NCBI RefSeq assembly: GCF_049341065.1
Contig: NZ_JBMPIX010000015.1
Location: forward strand, 1-64,000
Origin: Pacificoceanicola sp049341065
Lineage (GTDB): Bacteria > Pseudomonadota > Alphaproteobacteria > Rhodobacterales > Rhodobacteraceae
DNA: 64,000 nucleotides
Direction: 5' to 3'
Position 1 is the first letter of the stretch. Each line of letters opens with the position of its first letter. Below the pieces are notes generated by a model. That model did no database searches, was not told the DNA's origin, and was given only the letters and a program-made list of their open reading frames with translations. Position numbers and translations under genes: made by a program. This document shows, one piece after another, positions 17,268 to 26,078 of this stretch.

Positions 17268-17915
17268 ATGACACAAAGCATCACACATCACCTGACCGAC
17301 GCCCTTATCATGGGGTATTCTGCTGGCACGCTGCCCGAAGCGGTCAACCTGATCGTCGCCACGCATGTTTCGCTTTGCGATGAATGCCGGGCCGCTGTCG
17401 AGGCGCATGATGCTGTGGGCGGAGGGTTGATCGAAGAATGCGCCCCGGCCGCAGTGTCGAAAGACTGCCTTTCGCAAGTAATGTCGCTGATACGCGACGA
17501 GCCCGCCCCGGTTGCTGCTCAGGTGCCCGTCGATCCGGCCATACCGGCGCCGTTGCGCGATTATGTTGGCACGTCGCTTGCAGACGTGAAATGGCGTCCT
17601 GTCGGGATGGGCGTGAAGCAAGCCGTGCTGAGAACCTCGTCCGAGGCGACGGCGCGGTTGCTTTTCATACCGGCCGGCACCGCTGTGCCGGACCATGGCC
17701 ACAACGGGCTGGAACTTACGTTGGTCTTGCAAGGCGCTTTTCGCGACGAAGACGGATACTTCCGCCGTGGCGACATCGAAGTGGCAAGCGAAGCCGTGAA
17801 CCACACGCCGATCGCTGACATTTCAGAGGATTGTATCTGCCTTGCCGTGACCGATGCACCCTTGCGGTTCAAAGGGCTCTTGCCGCGACTGGCGCAACCC
17901 TTCCTGGGAATCTGA
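17268..17915 (+). CDS. chrR: ChrR zinc anti-sigma factor
   Basis: A 215-residue anti-sigma factor that holds RpoE inactive until singlet oxygen or related stress. The N-terminal zinc anti-sigma domain has H33, C37 and C40 (HVSLCDEC) plus an upstream His at residue 7 or 8, the four expected ligands. The C-terminal cupin domain (about 110-195) carries DHGHNGLELTLVLQG, whose His and Glu residues form the metal site needed for the singlet-oxygen response. It begins one base after the rpoE stop, so the pair is translationally coupled. Confidence 0.94.
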   Translation: MTQSITHHLTDALIMGYSAGTLPEAVNLIVATHVSLCDECRAAVEAHDAVGGGLIEECAPAAVSKDCLSQVMSLIRDEPAPVAAQVPVDPAIPAPLRDYVGTSLADVKWRPVGMGVKQAVLRTSSEATARLLFIPAGTAVPDHGHNGLELTLVLQGAFRDEDGYFRRGDIEVASEAVNHTPIADISEDCICLAVTDAPLRFKGLLPRLAQPFLGI

Positions 17916-17980
17916 AAGGCAAAGGCGTCAGTCGCACTTGTCGACTTAGCGCCAACCGCTGAAAAGAACTGGACATTGAT

Positions 17981-18011
17981 GCGCCCGGGATGGTCCTGCC
18001 ATACCGGGCGC
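17981..18011. terminator. Hairpin between convergent chrR and lpd
   Basis: GCGCCCGG pairs with CCGGGCGC, and the stem continues inward with ATGG/CCAT after one mismatch, around a 5-base loop. It lies between two convergent genes. There is no clear U-run on either side, so it may be a weak or Rho-assisted terminator. Confidence 0.45.
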
Positions 18012-18018
18012 TGCACGT

Positions 18019-19752
18019 TTAGTGCTTTTTCTTCTTCGGCGGCATCAGGTCGGTGATCGTGCCTTCGAACATCTCTGCGGCAAAGTTCACCGTTTCCGAT
18101 AGCGTCGGATGCGGGTGGATCGTGTGGCCGAGGTCCACAGCATCTGCCCCCATCTCGATTGCCAAAGCGCATTCCGAGATCAGATCCCCGGCGTTGGTGC
18201 CAACGATGCAAGCGCCGATAATGCGGTCATCTGCCGGATCGAACAGCAGCTTGGTGATGCCTTCGCTGCGTCCGTTGGACAGGCTCTTGCCGGACGCCGC
18301 CCATGGAAAGACACCCTTTTCGTACTTGATGCCCTTGGCCTTGGCTTCAGTCTCGGTCAATCCGCACCATGCCACCTCGGGGTCGGTATAGGCGACCGAA
18401 GGGATCAACTTGGCGTCAAAGAAGCGCTTTTCACCGGCACAGACTTCGGCGGCGACTTTGCCTTCGTGCACAGCCTTGTGCGCCAGCATCGGCTGGCCGA
18501 CCACATCACCGATGGCGAAGATATGCGGCACACCGGTACGTTGCTGGGCGTCGACGGCGATAAAGCCCCGATCATCCACCGCGACACCGGCCTGCTCAGC
18601 GGCGATCACCTTGCCGTTGGGCTTGCGGCCCACAGCAACCAGAACCTTGTCAAAGGTGTCGTTAAAGCTTTCGCCCTTGTCGTCTTCGAAGGTGACTTTC
18701 ATGCCGCCCTTGAGCGCCTCAACCGCTGTGACCTTGGTCTTGAGAAAGATATTCTCGTAGCGGCCCTTGATGCGGTTCATCAGCGGTTTGACGATATCCT
18801 TGTCGGCCCCGGGAATGATCTGGTCCATCAGTTCGACCACGGTCACCTTGGCCCCCAAAGCGTCATAGACGCAGGCCATTTCCAGCCCGATGATCCCACC
18901 GCCCAGAACCAGCATTCGTTTCGGGATATCCTTCAGTTCCAACGCGCCTGTGCTATCAATCACCCGGTCATCTTCGGGGATGAAGGGCAGCGCGACAGGT
19001 TCGGAGCCCGCCGCGATGATGCACTGGTCAAACGACACGGTCTTGGTGCCATCGTCGCCGGTGACTTCGATCATGTTCGGGCCGGTGAACTTGCCATAGC
19101 CGCGCACGACCTGCACCTTGCGGCCCTTGGACAACCCGTCCAGACCGCCAGTCAACTGGCTGACGACGCTGTCCTTGAAGCCGCGCAATTCGTCCAGATT
19201 GATCTTGGGCTTGGTGAAGGTGATGCCATGGGCGCCCATCTCTTCGGCCTCGGTGATGACCTTGGCGACGTGCAGAAGCGCTTTCGACGGGATACAGCCG
19301 ACATTCAGGCAGACACCGCCCAGCGTCGGGTTGCGTTCGATCATGACAACCTTTTTGCCCAGATCCGCCGCGCGGAAGGCCGCAGTGTAGCCGCCAGGGC
19401 CAGAGCCCAGAACGACCACTTCGGCATGGACATCGCCGGTGCCAGTGGCGGTTCCGATGGCGGCAACGGCTTTGGGAGCCTCGGCGGCAGGGGCTTCGGC
19501 CTTGGGGGCCTCGTCCTTGGCGTCTGCGCCTTCGAGCATCAGGATGACAGTCCCTTCCGAGACCTTGTCGCCCTCAGCCACCTTGATTTCCGTCACCTTG
19601 CCCGCTGCGGGGCAGGGAACCTCCATCGTGGCCTTGTCGGATTCAATTTCGATCAGCGGGTCTTCGGCGGCGACTGTATCGCCGACCGAGACCAGAACCG
19701 TGACAACGGGGACGTCGGTGAAATCACCGATATCGGGTACTTTGACTTCCAT
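18019..19752 (-). CDS. lpdA: Dihydrolipoyl dehydrogenase (E3) with N-terminal lipoyl domain
   Basis: A 577-residue E3 subunit of pyruvate dehydrogenase that reoxidises dihydrolipoamide with NAD+. It carries its own N-terminal lipoyl domain (lipoylated Lys in ESDKATMEV, near residue 43), then a linker rich in Ala, Pro and Glu, then the FAD domain with redox disulfide CLNVGC and the C-terminal interface ending in the catalytic HxxxxxE segment TIHPHPTLSE. The lipoyl fusion is typical of PDH-linked E3 in this group. The start at 19752 follows AAGGA. It is the last gene of the aceE-aceF-lpd operon. Confidence 0.96.
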   Translation of the reverse strand: MEVKVPDIGDFTDVPVVTVLVSVGDTVAAEDPLIEIESDKATMEVPCPAAGKVTEIKVAEGDKVSEGTVILMLEGADAKDEAPKAEAPAAEAPKAVAAIGTATGTGDVHAEVVVLGSGPGGYTAAFRAADLGKKVVMIERNPTLGGVCLNVGCIPSKALLHVAKVITEAEEMGAHGITFTKPKINLDELRGFKDSVVSQLTGGLDGLSKGRKVQVVRGYGKFTGPNMIEVTGDDGTKTVSFDQCIIAAGSEPVALPFIPEDDRVIDSTGALELKDIPKRMLVLGGGIIGLEMACVYDALGAKVTVVELMDQIIPGADKDIVKPLMNRIKGRYENIFLKTKVTAVEALKGGMKVTFEDDKGESFNDTFDKVLVAVGRKPNGKVIAAEQAGVAVDDRGFIAVDAQQRTGVPHIFAIGDVVGQPMLAHKAVHEGKVAAEVCAGEKRFFDAKLIPSVAYTDPEVAWCGLTETEAKAKGIKYEKGVFPWAASGKSLSNGRSEGITKLLFDPADDRIIGACIVGTNAGDLISECALAIEMGADAVDLGHTIHPHPTLSETVNFAAEMFEGTITDLMPPKKKKH

Positions 19753-19766
19753 ATCGTTGTCCTTTC

Positions 19767-21023
19767 TTACCACATCAACTTGCGCATATCGCCAAGCAGC
19801 GTCTTGAGCGTCACGGTGAACCGGGCGGCCAAGGCGCCGTCGACGGCACGGTGATCATAGGACAGCGACAGCGGCTGCATCAGGCGCGGAACGAATTCCT
19901 CGCCATTCCAGACCGGCGCCATTTTGCTGCGGGTCAGGCCAAGGATCGCCACTTCGGGCGCATTGACGATGGGGGTAAAGCTGGTGCCCCCGATGCCGCC
20001 AAGCGACGAGATGGTGAAGGTCGCGCCCTGCATGTCCTTGGACTTCAACTCGCCATCGCGGGCGGCTTTGGACAGGGTCATCAACTCCTTGGAGATCTCG
20101 ACCAGACCTTTGCGGTCCGCGTCCTTGATCACCGGCACCATCAGGCCGTTCGGCGTGTCTGCTGCAAAGCCGATGTTGTAGAAGTCCTTCTTGATCAGTT
20201 TGTCGCCATCAGGATGGATCGAGCTGTTGAACTCCCAGTGTTGCTTGAGCGCAGAAACGCTGGCCTTGATCACGAAGGACAACAGCGTCACACGATAGCC
20301 GTCTTCCTTGGCCTGAGTGTCCATCTCCTTGCGATACTTGTCCAGATCGGTGATGTCCGCCTCGTCGTTGTGGGTGACGTGCGGGATGTTCAGCCAAGAG
20401 CGGTGCAAAGCGGGACCGGAGATCTTCTTGATCCGCGGCATTTCCACTTCTTCGATCGGGCCGAATTTGGAGAAATCCACAGCCGGGATCGGCGGGATGC
20501 CCATGCCGCCCTGTACCGCGCCACCGCCAGCAGCAGGAACAACGGCGGATTTCATCGCCTTTTCCACGTCTTCGCGCAGGATGCGACCCTTGCGACCTGT
20601 GCCGTTCACCGTGTTCAGATCGACCTCGACCCGGCGGGCAAAGGCCCGAACGGATGGCGAGGCATGGACCTTGGAGAAACCGGCATCCGTCACCGGCGCG
20701 GGGGCAGCAGCAGGTGCGGCGGCGGCGGCAGGTGCCGGAGCAGCAGCAGCGGCTTTCGGCGCTTCCTCGGCGGGGGCTGCGCCTGCGCCGTCGGCTTCGA
20801 TGATCAGGATCACGGCGCCTTCGGAAACCTTGTCACCTTCGGCAACCTTGATCTCTTTGACCACGCCAGCGTGCGAAGACGGAACTTCCATCGTCGCCTT
20901 GTCTGACTCCAGCTCAACAATCGGATCTTCCACCGCAATCGTGTCACCAACGCTGACCAGAACGGTCACCACAGGCACATCGTTGAAATCGCCGATATCG
21001 GGAACTTTAACTTCTGTTGTCAT
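19767..21023 (-). CDS. aceF: Pyruvate dehydrogenase E2, dihydrolipoyllysine acetyltransferase
   Basis: A 418-residue E2 core. A single lipoyl domain (ESDKATMEV near residue 42) is followed by an Ala/Pro-rich linker, a peripheral-subunit-binding domain (ASPSVRAFARR, about 122-155) and the catalytic domain with SYDHRAVDGA near the C-terminus (active-site His and Asp). It transfers acetyl groups from E1 to CoA. Spacing to aceE (21 bases) and to lpd (14 bases) indicates one operon. Confidence 0.96.
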   Translation of the reverse strand: MTTEVKVPDIGDFNDVPVVTVLVSVGDTIAVEDPIVELESDKATMEVPSSHAGVVKEIKVAEGDKVSEGAVILIIEADGAGAAPAEEAPKAAAAAPAPAAAAAPAAAPAPVTDAGFSKVHASPSVRAFARRVEVDLNTVNGTGRKGRILREDVEKAMKSAVVPAAGGGAVQGGMGIPPIPAVDFSKFGPIEEVEMPRIKKISGPALHRSWLNIPHVTHNDEADITDLDKYRKEMDTQAKEDGYRVTLLSFVIKASVSALKQHWEFNSSIHPDGDKLIKKDFYNIGFAADTPNGLMVPVIKDADRKGLVEISKELMTLSKAARDGELKSKDMQGATFTISSLGGIGGTSFTPIVNAPEVAILGLTRSKMAPVWNGEEFVPRLMQPLSLSYDHRAVDGALAARFTVTLKTLLGDMRKLMW

Positions 21024-21044
21024 CTGTTTTCTCCTCGTTCCCGC

Positions 21045-23702
21045 TTATGCCAAGCGCGGGTTCGGCTTGCCGCCGTCTATGTCGTATTTCTTCAAAGCCT
21101 TCTCGAGGTCCTTGTCGCCCACCACGCCTTCGCGCCACAGATCAACCATGGCGGCAGCGGCGATATGGTTCGCATCCACCTCAAAGTGCCGACGCAGGTT
21201 CACCCGGCTGTCCGACCGGCCAAAGCCGTCAGTGCCGAGAACCGTAAACCGGCCCGGAACGCAGCCGCGGATCTGCTCGGCGTAGTTCTTCATGTAGTCG
21301 GTGGCGGCGATGATCGGCCCTTTGACACCTTCGAGCAGCTCAGCGGCATAGGCCTTGCGCGGCTCGGCAAAGGGGTTGAGCCGGTTGAAACGTGCTGCAT
21401 CCTGACAATCGCGGGCCAGCTCGTTCAAAGAGGTGGCCGACCAGATATCCGAGGTCACGCCAAAGTCCTCTTTCAACATTTCTGCAGCCTTGATCGCCTG
21501 TACAAGGATCGTACCCGAGCCCATCAGGTTCACATGCTTTTTCGCAGGCTTCGCCGTCTTGGTCATGCGGTACAGGCCCTTGATGATGCCCTCTTCAGAG
21601 CCCATCGGCATTTCGGGATGCTGATAGTTCTCGTTCATCAGAGTCAGGTAAAAGAACACGTCCTCCTGATCTTCGAACATCCGTTTCAAACCGTGCTGCA
21701 CGATGACCGCGACTTCGTAGCTGAAGGTCGGATCATAACTGATGCAGTTCGGGACGGTGCTTGCCAAAATGTGGCTGTGGCCGTCTTCGTGCTGCAGGCC
21801 CTCGCCGTTCAGCGTGGTCCGCCCGGCGGTGCCGCCCAGCATAAAGCCCCGCGCCCGGCTGTCGCCAGCGGCCCATGCCAGATCGCCGATCCGCTGGAAC
21901 CCGAACATCGAGTAGTAGATGAAGAACGGGATCATCGGAACGCCGTGGTTGCTATAGGCCGTCGCCGCAGCGATCCAATCGGCCATCGCGCCCGCTTCGT
22001 TGATGCCCTCTTGCAGCACCTGACCGTCCAGCGATTCCTTGTAGTACATCATCTGGTCGCGGTCTTCGGGGGTGTAGTGCTGCCCCAGAGGGTTGTAGAT
22101 GCCCACAGAGCGGAACAATCCCTCCATCCCGAAGGTGCGGGATTCGTCCGGCACGATCGGGACGACCTGCTTGCCGATCTTCTTGTCGCGCAGCAGCGTC
22201 GTCAGGATGCGGACAAAGGCCATCGTCGTGCTGATTTCGCGGTCACCCGTCGATTCAAGCTGGCCCTTGAACTTGTCCAGCGTCGGAATTTCCAACTTGT
22301 CACTTTGGGTTTCGCGCTTGGGGAAGGACCCGCCCAGCTCTTTGCGACGCTCGGCCAGATAGGCCTTTTGCGCGTTGTTCAGGGTCACAAAGGGGACGTC
22401 CTTTTCAAGCTCCGCATCCGTGACCGGAATCTTGAACCGGTCGCGCATCGCCTTGAGCTGGTCGAACTGCATCTTCTTTTGCTGGTGCGTGGTGTTCTGG
22501 CCTTCGCCAGCGGTGCCCATGCCATAGCCTTTGACGGTCTTGACCAGCAGAACGGTCGGCTGTCCATCCGCTTTGGTGGCCCGCATGAAGGCATTGTAGA
22601 CCTTCTTTGGGTCATGGCCGCCACGGCGCAGCGCCCAGATCTGATCGTCGGTCCAGTCTTTTACCAGCTCCGCCGTCTCAGGGTATTTGCCAAAGAAATG
22701 CTCGCGGATATAGGCGCCATCCTTCGACTTGAAGGTCTGATAATCGCCGTCGATGGTTTCATCCATCAACTGACGCAGCTTGCCCGAGGTGTCCTTTTCA
22801 AGCAGCTGATCCCAGCCCTTGCCCCAAAGCAGCTTGATTACGTCCCAGCCAGAGCCGCGGAAGTTGCCTTCGAGTTCCTGAACGATCTTGCCATTGCCGC
22901 GAACCGGACCATCAAGCCGCTGCAAGTTGCAGTTCACCACGAAGATCAGGTTATCAAGCCCCTCGCGCGCGGCGAGGGAAATGGCGCCTTGGCTTTCCGG
23001 TTCGTCCATCTCGCCATCGCCAAGGAAGGCCCAGACCTTACGGTCACCAGCGTCGATCAGCCCGCGATTGTGCAGGTACTTCATGAAACGGGCCTGATAA
23101 ATCGCCATCAGCGGGCCAAGGCCCATGCTGACCGTCGGGAACTGCCAGTATTCCGGCATCAACCATGGGTGCGGATAAGACGACAGGCCACCGCCTGCGA
23201 CTTCGGAACGGAAGTTCTTCAGCTCTTCTTCGCTGATCCGCCCTTCCATGAACGACCGCGCATAGATCCCGGGAACAACGTGGCCTTGGAAGAATACCAG
23301 GTCGCCGCCGTGGATTGCGGATTTGGAACGCCAGAAGTGGTTCAGGCCCACATCATAAAGCGCTGCGGACGAAGCGAAAGAGGCGATATGCCCGCCATAT
23401 TCGCTGCTTTCCTTGTTGCGCTTGACCACCGTCGCCATGGCGTTCCAGCGGTTTATGGTGCGGATGCGCCATTCCATCTCGTGATCGCCGGGCATGTCGA
23501 CTTCGTCATCCGGCGAGATGGTGTTCTGGTAGGGCGTCGTGGACGAAAACGGCAGTTTCGCCCCGGCGGCGCGGGCACGTTGAACGGCCTTGTCCAAAAG
23601 GAAATGCGCGCGGTCGGCACCGTCGCGTTCAATAACGTCTTCGACCGCCTCTTGCCATTCCTGGCTTTCGACCGGGTCGATATCCTGGGGAGTGTCTTTC
23701 AT
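21045..23702 (-). CDS. aceE: Pyruvate dehydrogenase E1, homodimeric AceE type
   Basis: An 885-residue thiamine-diphosphate enzyme that decarboxylates pyruvate. The ThDP motif GDGEMDEPES...NCN is intact (about residues 228-258), and the length matches the single-chain AceE of gammaproteobacteria rather than the alpha/beta E1 (PdhA/PdhB) that many alphaproteobacteria use. GGGAAGAGGCAC precedes the ATG. It is the first gene of the aceE-aceF-lpd operon. Confidence 0.97.
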   Translation of the reverse strand: MKDTPQDIDPVESQEWQEAVEDVIERDGADRAHFLLDKAVQRARAAGAKLPFSSTTPYQNTISPDDEVDMPGDHEMEWRIRTINRWNAMATVVKRNKESSEYGGHIASFASSAALYDVGLNHFWRSKSAIHGGDLVFFQGHVVPGIYARSFMEGRISEEELKNFRSEVAGGGLSSYPHPWLMPEYWQFPTVSMGLGPLMAIYQARFMKYLHNRGLIDAGDRKVWAFLGDGEMDEPESQGAISLAAREGLDNLIFVVNCNLQRLDGPVRGNGKIVQELEGNFRGSGWDVIKLLWGKGWDQLLEKDTSGKLRQLMDETIDGDYQTFKSKDGAYIREHFFGKYPETAELVKDWTDDQIWALRRGGHDPKKVYNAFMRATKADGQPTVLLVKTVKGYGMGTAGEGQNTTHQQKKMQFDQLKAMRDRFKIPVTDAELEKDVPFVTLNNAQKAYLAERRKELGGSFPKRETQSDKLEIPTLDKFKGQLESTGDREISTTMAFVRILTTLLRDKKIGKQVVPIVPDESRTFGMEGLFRSVGIYNPLGQHYTPEDRDQMMYYKESLDGQVLQEGINEAGAMADWIAAATAYSNHGVPMIPFFIYYSMFGFQRIGDLAWAAGDSRARGFMLGGTAGRTTLNGEGLQHEDGHSHILASTVPNCISYDPTFSYEVAVIVQHGLKRMFEDQEDVFFYLTLMNENYQHPEMPMGSEEGIIKGLYRMTKTAKPAKKHVNLMGSGTILVQAIKAAEMLKEDFGVTSDIWSATSLNELARDCQDAARFNRLNPFAEPRKAYAAELLEGVKGPIIAATDYMKNYAEQIRGCVPGRFTVLGTDGFGRSDSRVNLRRHFEVDANHIAAAAMVDLWREGVVGDKDLEKALKKYDIDGGKPNPRLA

Positions 23703-23740
23703 GTGCCTCTTCCCTTCTTCTGCGCAAGTGAGCGCGATAT

Positions 23741-23758
23741 TGGTTTAACGCTAAACCA
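23741..23758. promoter_or_regulatory. Palindrome upstream of aceE, possible operator
   Basis: TGGTTTA-ACGC-TAAACCA is a perfect 7-bp inverted repeat with a 4-base spacer, 39-56 bp before the aceE start. It lies just downstream of a plausible minus-strand -10 (CAATAT). The rest of the 266-base gap (23703-23968) holds no gene. The regulator is unknown; a PdhR-like GntR factor is one possibility. Confidence 0.4.
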
Positions 23759-23968
23759 TATTGAATTTCAGTGGGAGGTGATTGTCAGTCTACCGGCCCC
23801 TCCCATGGCTCAGCAAACGATGCGGCGTGTCTAGCAACCCAGTTTACTCTAAGGCAGCCCAAACAGTGCATAACTTCCATGCACCGCGCGCATGGCTATA
23901 GTTCAATGTTAAACAATCCACCACAGCCGTGCTTTCAGACGCAATCTTCTTTCCTTCCGGCCCACCAT

Positions 23969-24904
23969 TCAGCTAGGGCGACCGCCGCAAGCCATCCACA
24001 ATCGCGCCGCCAAAGCGTAATCCCCCGCAGCGATTCCCCGGAACATAAAAGCGCGTGGCCCCTGCCCAAGTGTGATGCCTTTGTCCAAAAGCTCGGTCAG
24101 ATCGGCGGCGATCTGCGCGGGCGGGACAACCGGATCGGGCATGTTTTCTTCTTGCTCTCTATCATCGACCACTACGGTTTCGAAGGCGTCGAATGTCTCG
24201 CGCATCCACGGTTTGGCCGCGTCAGTGACAATGGCCAGCGCGCCCGGCTTCATTAGCCGTGCGTCAAGGAAGGGCGCGCCGGAATAGGTGATGGTGATGG
24301 AGCTGACAACAATATCAGCCCCGTCCAGCGCCTGATCCGGTGTCTCGCAGACCTTGGCCGTTAAGCCCAAACCCTCGGCCATTTCGCACAGCGCGTCGAT
24401 ATTGGCCTGCCCCCGCCCTGACAGGCGTATTTCTTTCAACGGGTACAGACCGGCAAACAGCTCAAGATGCGAGCGCGCCTGCACGCCGCAACCGACAAAG
24501 CTCATCACTTTCGACTGCGGGTCAGCCAATGGCCCCGCTGCCACAGCTGACAAACCAGCCGTTCGCACCCCGGTGATCCACTCGGCGTCCATCAGTGCAA
24601 GGCATTCCCCGGTGTGCGCATCCAGCACCATGATCGCCCCTGTGATCGAGGGCAATCCACGCGCCGGATTGTCCGGGCATACGGTCACAGCCTTGACCAC
24701 GGTCACATCCGGCCCCTCACCCGTGGCAAGAGTGGACATCATATAACGGCCATCGCCGGGTTGAATCACCGATTTTGGCGTGGTGATCAGCCGCCCCGCC
24801 GCCTTGTCGCGGATGGCCTTGCTGATCGCTTCGACAATGTCTTTTGGCCCCAATCCCAACGCTTTGAGATCTTCGTCACTCAGGACTTTGGGGGCAAAGG
24901 GCAT
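23969..24904 (-). CDS. Ornithine cyclodeaminase / mu-crystallin family protein
   Basis: A 311-residue NAD(P)-binding enzyme of the OCD family. The Rossmann segment VMSFVGCGVQARSHLELFAG is near residue 134, preceded by the family block ALMDAEWITGVRTAGLSAVAA. The glycine motif is GCGVQA rather than GTGAQA. Family members include ornithine cyclodeaminase, alanine dehydrogenase and 1-pyrroline-2-carboxylate reductase, and the sequence alone does not decide among them. One base separates it from the rmuC stop, so it may be read with mutL-rmuC. Confidence 0.85.
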   Translation of the reverse strand: MPFAPKVLSDEDLKALGLGPKDIVEAISKAIRDKAAGRLITTPKSVIQPGDGRYMMSTLATGEGPDVTVVKAVTVCPDNPARGLPSITGAIMVLDAHTGECLALMDAEWITGVRTAGLSAVAAGPLADPQSKVMSFVGCGVQARSHLELFAGLYPLKEIRLSGRGQANIDALCEMAEGLGLTAKVCETPDQALDGADIVVSSITITYSGAPFLDARLMKPGALAIVTDAAKPWMRETFDAFETVVVDDREQEENMPDPVVPPAQIAADLTELLDKGITLGQGPRAFMFRGIAAGDYALAARLWMACGGRPS

Positions 24905-24905
24905 A

Positions 24906-26078
24906 TTACTCTCCGGGCTTTGTTAGCGGTACAATTTCCGCCTCACCTTCGCCCGCAAGTTCCTCAAAGTCAAAGTTATCCAGTCTCCGCGCGCGCTTGC
25001 CCGCCTTGTCGGCGCTGATCTTGATTTCCTCGATGTCCTTAGAGGCCTGTCCGAAATGGCGATCAAGGTTCGCAACGCGGACGCCCAGCCGATCCACATC
25101 CGCATAAAGCAGGTGCAATTCCTTGCGGATCGCTCCGGCCTGTTCGCGCATACGCGCGTCCTTCAGAATCGCCCGCATGGTGTTGAGCGTGGCCATGCAG
25201 GTGGTCGGTGACACGATCCAGACCCGCGCGGCAAAGCCTTCGCGCACCAGTTCGGGGAAATTGGCGTGCAACTCGGCATAGACCGCTTCGGAGGGCAGGA
25301 ACATCAGCGCACCATCGGCGGTTTCGCCTTCGATGATGTACCGGTCCGAGATATCGCGGATGTGCCGACGCAACGAGATGCGCAACTGTTGCGCCGCACG
25401 GGTCATCTGCTCGGGCGTTTCGGCGCGGCGCAGGGCCTCGTAGCCTTCAAGCGGAAATTTGGCGTCCACGACAATCGGGCCGGGCGGGTTTGGTAGGTGG
25501 ATCAGACAATCAGCCCGGCGACCGTTCGAAAGCGTCGCCTGCAAGGTATAGCTGTCCGAAGGCAGCGCCTTTTGCACGATGTCATGCAGCTGGATTTCCC
25601 CAAAGGCGCCGCGCGTCTGCTTGTTCGACAAGATGTCCTGCAACGACAACACGTCGCCAGACAGTTTGGTGATGTTCGCCTGCGCCTTGTCGATGACCTG
25701 AAGCCGCTCCTGCAATTCCCCCAGCGACCGCGCCGTGCGTCGGGCCGAACCGTGCAGGTTCTCGCTCATCCGTTCCTGAACCTCGGCCAAGCGTTGCTCC
25801 ATCAGTTGCAGCATGGCGGTCTGGCTTGTGGCCTGCGCTTCCGAAACGTGGTGCAGCCCGCCCGCAAGCCTTTCCTGACCATCCGACAACCCCGAAACCC
25901 GCTGAGCCAGCGATCCCATCTGATAGGCCAATGGCTCGATAGCGCGGGCCGAACGGCTGGCACCGCGCACGGCAAGGATCAGCAGTATAAAGAAGATGAA
26001 AAGCACCGTGGCGCCGCCAAGCCCCGCCAGCACCAAGGGGTCGTTCAGCGCAAAACTCGCTTGCCCGATCTGGATCAT
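24906..26078 (-). CDS. rmuC: RmuC family DNA recombination protein
   Basis: A 390-residue membrane-anchored protein: an N-terminal transmembrane helix (GGATVLFIFFILLILAVRG), a long coiled coil (about 50-160) and the RmuC nuclease-like domain with GPIVVDAKFPLEGYEAL near residue 200, where the VDAKFP block corresponds to the PD-(D/E)xK core. RmuC limits inversions at short repeats. The start at 26078 overlaps the mutL stop (ATGA); the longer frame to 26147 is inside mutL and is rejected. Confidence 0.92.
   Translation of the reverse strand: MIQIGQASFALNDPLVLAGLGGATVLFIFFILLILAVRGASRSARAIEPLAYQMGSLAQRVSGLSDGQERLAGGLHHVSEAQATSQTAMLQLMEQRLAEVQERMSENLHGSARRTARSLGELQERLQVIDKAQANITKLSGDVLSLQDILSNKQTRGAFGEIQLHDIVQKALPSDSYTLQATLSNGRRADCLIHLPNPPGPIVVDAKFPLEGYEALRRAETPEQMTRAAQQLRISLRRHIRDISDRYIIEGETADGALMFLPSEAVYAELHANFPELVREGFAARVWIVSPTTCMATLNTMRAILKDARMREQAGAIRKELHLLYADVDRLGVRVANLDRHFGQASKDIEEIKISADKAGKRARRLDNFDFEELAGEGEAEIVPLTKPGE

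Noticed and set aside
18109..19854. 581-codon open frame opposite lpd
   Set aside because: Antisense shadow of a certain gene; no ribosome site or known domain.
21165..23834. 889-codon open frame on the plus strand opposite aceE
   Set aside because: It is the exact antisense of aceE, has no family resemblance, and is His/Arg/Gln-rich as expected from high-GC antisense frames.
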